DNA from: Hahnella aquatica | GTDB lineage: Bacteria; Pseudomonadota; Gammaproteobacteria; Burkholderiales; Burkholderiaceae_A | NCBI GenBank assembly: GCA_965194505.1 | Contig: OZ239144.1 | Span: forward strand, 1,302,001 to 1,366,000 | Length of the DNA stretch: 64,000 nucleotides | Direction: 5' to 3' | Shown here: one piece after another, positions 60,392-64,000 of the stretch | Numbering within the stretch: the stretch's first letter is position 1 | Layout of the letters: the number at the start of each line of letters is the position of its first letter | Notes under the pieces: generated by a model | The model's database searches: none | Seen by the model: the letters and a program-made list of their open reading frames with translations, nothing else | What the model was told of the DNA's origin: nothing | Translations under genes and position numbers: made by a program

Positions 60392-62041
60392 GAGTTCCTC
60401 GGCCATCTCGAGGGAGCTGGCCTGCACGCCTTCGTCTCCGAGCATGCGTGCCACCTCGGCCGCTCGACCCTGCTGCGCGAGGCGTTGGATCTCACTGGTG
60501 GGCACACCATCGACCACCGACTTCTTCACCACCAAATGATGGTGGGCCCGGGCGGCCACTTGAGGAAGGTGCGTGACGGCCAGCACCTGATGGGCGCCGC
60601 CCAATTCGCGCAAGAGCCGGCCAATCACATGGCCGGTGTTGCCACCAATGCCGGCATCCACCTCATCGAACAAAAGAGTGGGAATCTCGGTGGCACTTGC
60701 AGCCACTGCAGCAATGGCCAGACCAACCCGCGACAACTCGCCGCCAGAGGCGATTTTCGAGAGTGGGAAGGCGGGCCCCGACGACTGGTGCCGAAAGAGA
60801 AAGATCACGTCTTCAAGGCCATGCGGGGTGGGCTCCTCGCGCGACTCGAGCGCAGCCTCGAAGGTCGTGCCCGACATGGCCAGCTCTGAAAGCCAGCCGC
60901 TCACCAAGGCCGAGAACTCGGCCGCAGCCTTTCGACGCGCCGAGGACAGCGCATTGGCAAGCTTCAAGTAGTCTGCCCGGGCCTGCGCCGCCTGACGTTC
61001 CAGGGCGGGGATGTCGGCTGCGGCCTGGGCCGCGGCCAGTTCATCGCAGGCCTCCTGCCAGACCTCGAGCAGGGCCTCGGGCCGACACTTCATCTTTCGG
61101 GCCATTTCAAAAATGGCCGACAGCCGCGCCTCCACCTGGGCCAGGCGCTCTGGGTCTAGGTCTGCGCGGTCGAGGTAGCGGGCCAAGGCGGTGGCCGCTT
61201 CACGCAATGCGATGCCTGCGGTGTCGAGGGTGTCAGCCGCAGGAACCAGCCGATCGTCTTTCTCGGAGACATGACGAATGCGCGCGGCCAGGCGCTCGGC
61301 CGAGTCTGCAAGGGGCTCATCGCCCTCCTCGAGCGCCGCCAGCGCAGCCTGCACCGTTTGAAGAATTTCGGCACCATGGGCCAGGCGGCGCTGTTCATCG
61401 GACAAGGCCTCCCACTCGCCATCGGACAGACCGAGCGAGCCGATTTCGTCCACACGCCACTGCAGCTGCTCGCGGACACCGGCCAAAGCCGCCGACTGCT
61501 GGCTGGCCGCCTCGAGGGCCGACTGCGCCTTGGCCAGGACACCATGGGCCTGGCGCACCGACTGCGCCTGCTCTTGCAGGCCCGCATGGCGATCCAGCAG
61601 TTGCAATTGCTCGCCTGCTCGGGTGAGGCCCTGATGGGCATGCTGCCCATGCACATTGACGAGCTGCTCGCCAAGCCGCTTGAGCTGCGCAAGGGTGGCC
61701 ACCTGGCCGTTGATCCATGCCCGCGAACGGCCGCCCGTCTCAATGCTTCGGCGCACCAAGATGCTGCCATCGACCGTTTCGAGGCCGGCCTCGTCAAGGG
61801 TCTCGGCCACAGCGGCGGCAAGGGCGCCGGCGACTTGAAACTCACCGGTGATGTCGGCCCGGGCCGCACCCGCCCGAATCTGGATGGCGTCTGCGCGGTC
61901 TCCAAGCAGAAGGCCCATGGCATCGATGAGGATGGACTTGCCGGCACCGGTCTCGCCTGTGAGAACCGTGAAGCCATCGGTGAGGTCGAGTTCCAGGGCC
62001 GAAACGGTGACGAAATCGCGTATCGACAGGGTTCGGAGCAT
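60380..62041 (-). CDS. recN: DNA repair protein RecN, 553 aa
   Basis: SMC-like double-strand-break repair ATPase. Walker A GETGAGKSILIDAMG at the N-terminus, long coiled-coil arms from about residue 150 to 370, and the ABC signature SKIASGGELSRVGLAI with Walker B PTLLFDEVDAGIGG at the C-terminus. ATG at 62041; the frame extends upstream into nadK without homology. Downstream of nadK by 22 bases. Confidence 0.96.
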   Translation of the reverse strand: MLRTLSIRDFVTVSALELDLTDGFTVLTGETGAGKSILIDAMGLLLGDRADAIQIRAGAARADITGEFQVAGALAAAVAETLDEAGLETVDGSILVRRSIETGGRSRAWINGQVATLAQLKRLGEQLVNVHGQHAHQGLTRAGEQLQLLDRHAGLQEQAQSVRQAHGVLAKAQSALEAASQQSAALAGVREQLQWRVDEIGSLGLSDGEWEALSDEQRRLAHGAEILQTVQAALAALEEGDEPLADSAERLAARIRHVSEKDDRLVPAADTLDTAGIALREAATALARYLDRADLDPERLAQVEARLSAIFEMARKMKCRPEALLEVWQEACDELAAAQAAADIPALERQAAQARADYLKLANALSSARRKAAAEFSALVSGWLSELAMSGTTFEAALESREEPTPHGLEDVIFLFRHQSSGPAFPLSKIASGGELSRVGLAIAAVAASATEIPTLLFDEVDAGIGGNTGHVIGRLLRELGGAHQVLAVTHLPQVAARAHHHLVVKKSVVDGVPTSEIQRLAQQGRAAEVARMLGDEGVQASSLEMAEELLKL

Positions 62042-62063
62042 CGAGGGTCGTCTCTGGGTGTGG

Positions 62064-63020
62064 TTAGCCGAGTTCCGACGGAAAGAGTGGATCGGGCCGG
62101 CCAAGGTGAATCGGATTGGAACTCCAATGAAGCTTACGCCGCAGCATCGAGAAGTAGTCGTAACCCTTTGGATGAAGCAGACGAACGGCATGCTGGGACT
62201 TGCGGATGACGATTCGGTCGCCATCGCGCAGGGCTGTAAGGGCCTGCATGTCACAGTGCAGTTCGGTGCCCGCACCGTTGTTCACCATGACGGTGACGGT
62301 CGAGGCCATGGGCAGCACGATCGGCCGGTTCGACAGCGCCTGGGCCGCGACGGGCACCAGGATGAGCCCATCGAGGCTTGGATGCAGAATCGAGCCCCAG
62401 GCCGACAAGGCATAGGCGGTCGAGCCCGTGGGCGTGGCCGCAATGAGGCCATCGGCCCGAAGGCTCTGCATGTAGTGACCATCGACAAAGACATCGAGCT
62501 CCACCATGCGGCTCACCGCGCCACGACTGATCACTGCATCGTTGAGGGCCAAGGCCTCAAAGGCCGTCTGCCACGCCTCTCCAGAAGCCTTGCGCGTGAC
62601 GGCGACATCGAGCACCCCACGGGATTCCACCTCGCCCTCTCCCGCGAGCATGCCGGGAAGGGCCTCTGGCGCCTGGGCAATGTCGAGGTCGGTCATGAAG
62701 CCCAGCCGACCCTGGTTGATGCCAATGATGGGAACGCCGAAGGCTGCGAGCTGTCGGGCCACCCCCAGCAGGGTGCCGTCTCCGCCCAGCACAATGGCAA
62801 GGTCGATTTGGGGCGCCAGGGTTTGAATATCGGCATACGCAATGCCCCCCTTTGGCGGCAGGCCGTTGGCCTGGGCCGTGTCGGACTCCACGAAAAGTTC
62901 GGCGGCAGGGGCAGCATCGGCAATCGCATTGAGCACAATCGCAAGCGACTCGGCCAGACCCGAGGTCTGGGGCCGCCCAAACACGCCAATTCGAGAGTAG
63001 ACCGAGGCCATGCGAGGCAT
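62064..63020 (-). CDS. nadK: NAD kinase, 318 aa
   Basis: Phosphorylates NAD to NADP. The GGDGT motif occurs in IVLGGDGTLLGVA, NQGRLGFMTDL follows, and the second site is PTGSTAYALSAWGSILHP. Starts at 63020 or 63011 are both possible (MPRMASVYSRIG). Divergent from hrcA with a 28-base gap; the hrcA/nadK/recN arrangement is standard in betaproteobacteria. Confidence 0.96.
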   Translation of the reverse strand: MPRMASVYSRIGVFGRPQTSGLAESLAIVLNAIADAAPAAELFVESDTAQANGLPPKGGIAYADIQTLAPQIDLAIVLGGDGTLLGVARQLAAFGVPIIGINQGRLGFMTDLDIAQAPEALPGMLAGEGEVESRGVLDVAVTRKASGEAWQTAFEALALNDAVISRGAVSRMVELDVFVDGHYMQSLRADGLIAATPTGSTAYALSAWGSILHPSLDGLILVPVAAQALSNRPIVLPMASTVTVMVNNGAGTELHCDMQALTALRDGDRIVIRKSQHAVRLLHPKGYDYFSMLRRKLHWSSNPIHLGRPDPLFPSELG

Positions 63021-63036
63021 TAGACCACAGCGACCC

Positions 63037-63042
63037 TACAAT
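63037..63042 (+). promoter_or_regulatory. Candidate -10 immediately upstream of hrcA
   Basis: TACAAT ends seven bases before the hrcA ATG, which would put transcription start at or next to the A of the start codon and give a leaderless message. No strong -35 and no clear ribosome site are visible in the 28-base gap. Sequence-only proposal. Confidence 0.35.
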
Positions 63043-63048
63043 TCAGGC

Positions 63049-64000
63049 ATGGACAACCGCGCTCGACAACTGCTCAAGACCCTCATCGAGCGATACATTG
63101 CTGAAGGGCAGCCGGTGGGTTCTCGAGCCCTCTCGAAGTCCTCGGGCCTCGACCTGTCCCCGGCCACCATTCGCAATGTGATGTCGGACCTCGAGGAGAT
63201 GGGCCTGGTGGCCAGCCCCCACACCTCCGCCGGTCGGATCCCCACCCCCAAGGGCTACCGGCTCTTCGTCGACTCCCTCATCACCGTACAGCCCCTCATG
63301 CCCGAGCAGACCGCCATGCTCCGGGGCAGCATTCCGGCCGACGCGCCCAGCCGGGTCATGGCCCATGCCGCAAGCCTGCTCTCCAACCTGTCTCATTTCG
63401 CGGGCGTGGTGAGCGCACCGCGCCGCGCCGTGTTGTTCCGACATGTCGAGTTCCTTCGCCTGGGTGAGCGCCGGCTGCTGCTGATCGTGGTCACGCCCGA
63501 TGGTGAAGTCCACAACAAGGTCTTGCAGGTCGATGCCGACTACAACTCCCAGGCACTCATCGAGGCAGGCAACCACCTCACCAGCCAGTATGCTGGCCTG
63601 AGCTTTGAAGAGGTTCGGCGTCGGCTTCGGTCCGAGCTCATGGACCTGCGCGCGGATGTGGCCCGGCTCATGCTGAAGGCCGTGGATGAGGGCAATGCCG
63701 CCGTGGGAGACCCCACCAGCACCATCGTCATTTCAGGCGAGCGACGGCTCATGGATGTCTCGGAGCTCTCCCTGGATGTGAGCCGCCTCAAACAACTTTT
63801 TGACGTATTTGAGAAGAAGACCAACCTCGCCAAGCTGCTCGAATCGGCCGTGACCGCCAACGGTGTTCAGATCTTCATTGGCGGCGACTCCGACCTGGTG
63901 CCCATTGAAGACCTCTCCGTGGTGACCGCGCCTTACGAGGTCAATGGTCAGATTGTCGGAACACTTGGTGTGATTGGTCCCACCCGGATGGCGTACGATC
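63049..64000 (+). CDS. hrcA: Heat-inducible transcription repressor HrcA (cut by window end)
   Basis: First 317 codons of HrcA; the frame is open to the window end without a stop. The N-terminal winged HTH reads LSPATIRNVMSDLEEMGLV with SAGRIPTPKGYRLFVDSL, the family DNA-binding region; the GAF-like domain shows the usual LLLIVVTPDGEVHNKVLQ and ends near GTLGVIGPTRMAY. About 30 residues are missing. HrcA normally binds CIRCE at groES or dnaK operons; no CIRCE is seen in this window. Confidence 0.93.
   Translation, partial: MDNRARQLLKTLIERYIAEGQPVGSRALSKSSGLDLSPATIRNVMSDLEEMGLVASPHTSAGRIPTPKGYRLFVDSLITVQPLMPEQTAMLRGSIPADAPSRVMAHAASLLSNLSHFAGVVSAPRRAVLFRHVEFLRLGERRLLLIVVTPDGEVHNKVLQVDADYNSQALIEAGNHLTSQYAGLSFEEVRRRLRSELMDLRADVARLMLKAVDEGNAAVGDPTSTIVISGERRLMDVSELSLDVSRLKQLFDVFEKKTNLAKLLESAVTANGVQIFIGGDSDLVPIEDLSVVTAPYEVNGQIVGTLGVIGPTRMAYD

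Noticed and set aside
1..64000. tRNA, rRNA, CRISPR arrays, insertion sequences or prophage genes
   Set aside because: Gaps are too short and show no cloverleaf, repeat-spacer pattern, transposase or terminal inverted repeats; all larger frames map to chromosomal families.

Overview
The window is 64 kb of dense, GC-rich bacterial chromosome with about 59 protein genes, very short gaps and many stop/start overlaps. Gene content and order point to a betaproteobacterium of the order Burkholderiales: rpsF-priB-rpsR-rplI-dnaB, grpE-dnaK-dnaJ, lpxK-Trm112-kdsB-adk, an AcnD/PrpF methylcitrate cluster, an intracellular PHB depolymerase, and fur-bamE-dapB beside recN-nadK-hrcA. I cannot fix the genus. 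No rRNA, tRNA, CRISPR array, insertion sequence or phage gene was seen, and no intergenic stretch exceeds about 190 bases. The two end genes, lpxK and hrcA, are cut by the window edges.

Layout. 1-7 kb: envelope precursor genes (lpxK, Trm112, kdsB), adk, a DUF3579 gene, arginine biosynthesis (argD-argF-argG) and yajQ. 6.4-10.4 kb, minus strand: folE2, dxs, ispA, xseB. 10.5-13.1 kb: a Rieske oxygenase with a rhodanese, and an FAH-family hydrolase. 13.2-16.1 kb: dnaB and the rpsF ribosomal operon, with a stable hairpin in the rpsF leader. 16.2-22.8 kb: a D-2-hydroxyacid dehydrogenase with an orphan LutC, then plus-strand fdxA, fpr, phaZ, an RnfB-like ferredoxin, nth, DUF1841 and a LysR regulator. 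23-31 kb: the complete methylcitrate operon prpB-prpC-acnD-prpF-prpE for propionate use. 31-36.3 kb: a K+/H+ antiporter and grpE-dnaK-dnaJ with two sigma-32-type promoters.

36.4-44.8 kb is the most distinctive block. It holds a minus-strand operon oxc-frc-fdhB-fdhA encoding all steps from oxalyl-CoA to CO2 plus NADH: CoA transfer from formyl-CoA to oxalate, decarboxylation, and NAD-linked formate oxidation by a two-subunit formate dehydrogenase whose beta chain is a fusion. A divergent Crp/Fnr-family regulator without any cysteine lies beside it. The shared 184-bp gap carries a perfect FNR-like palindrome centred 41.5 bases upstream of the inferred oxc transcription start.

44.8-56.4 kb: pyk, a PanE-family reductase and a second FAH-family protein; a strong bidirectional terminator; then a minus-strand series of a tripartite tricarboxylate transporter (tctC-tctB-tctA) ending in an odd cytidylate-kinase-like/BON fusion. 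Upstream of tctC is a tight set made of a second formyl-CoA-transferase-like gene, a small membrane protein and a 607-residue P-loop protein of unknown function. 56.4-64 kb: zapB-like and zapA, a DsbD/ScsB-type reductase, fur, bamE, dapB, recN, nadK and the start of hrcA.

Functionally, the window combines housekeeping genes with small-acid carbon use (oxalate, formate, propionate, carboxylate uptake, PHB mobilisation). This suggests a heterotroph that scavenges low-molecular-weight organic acids.
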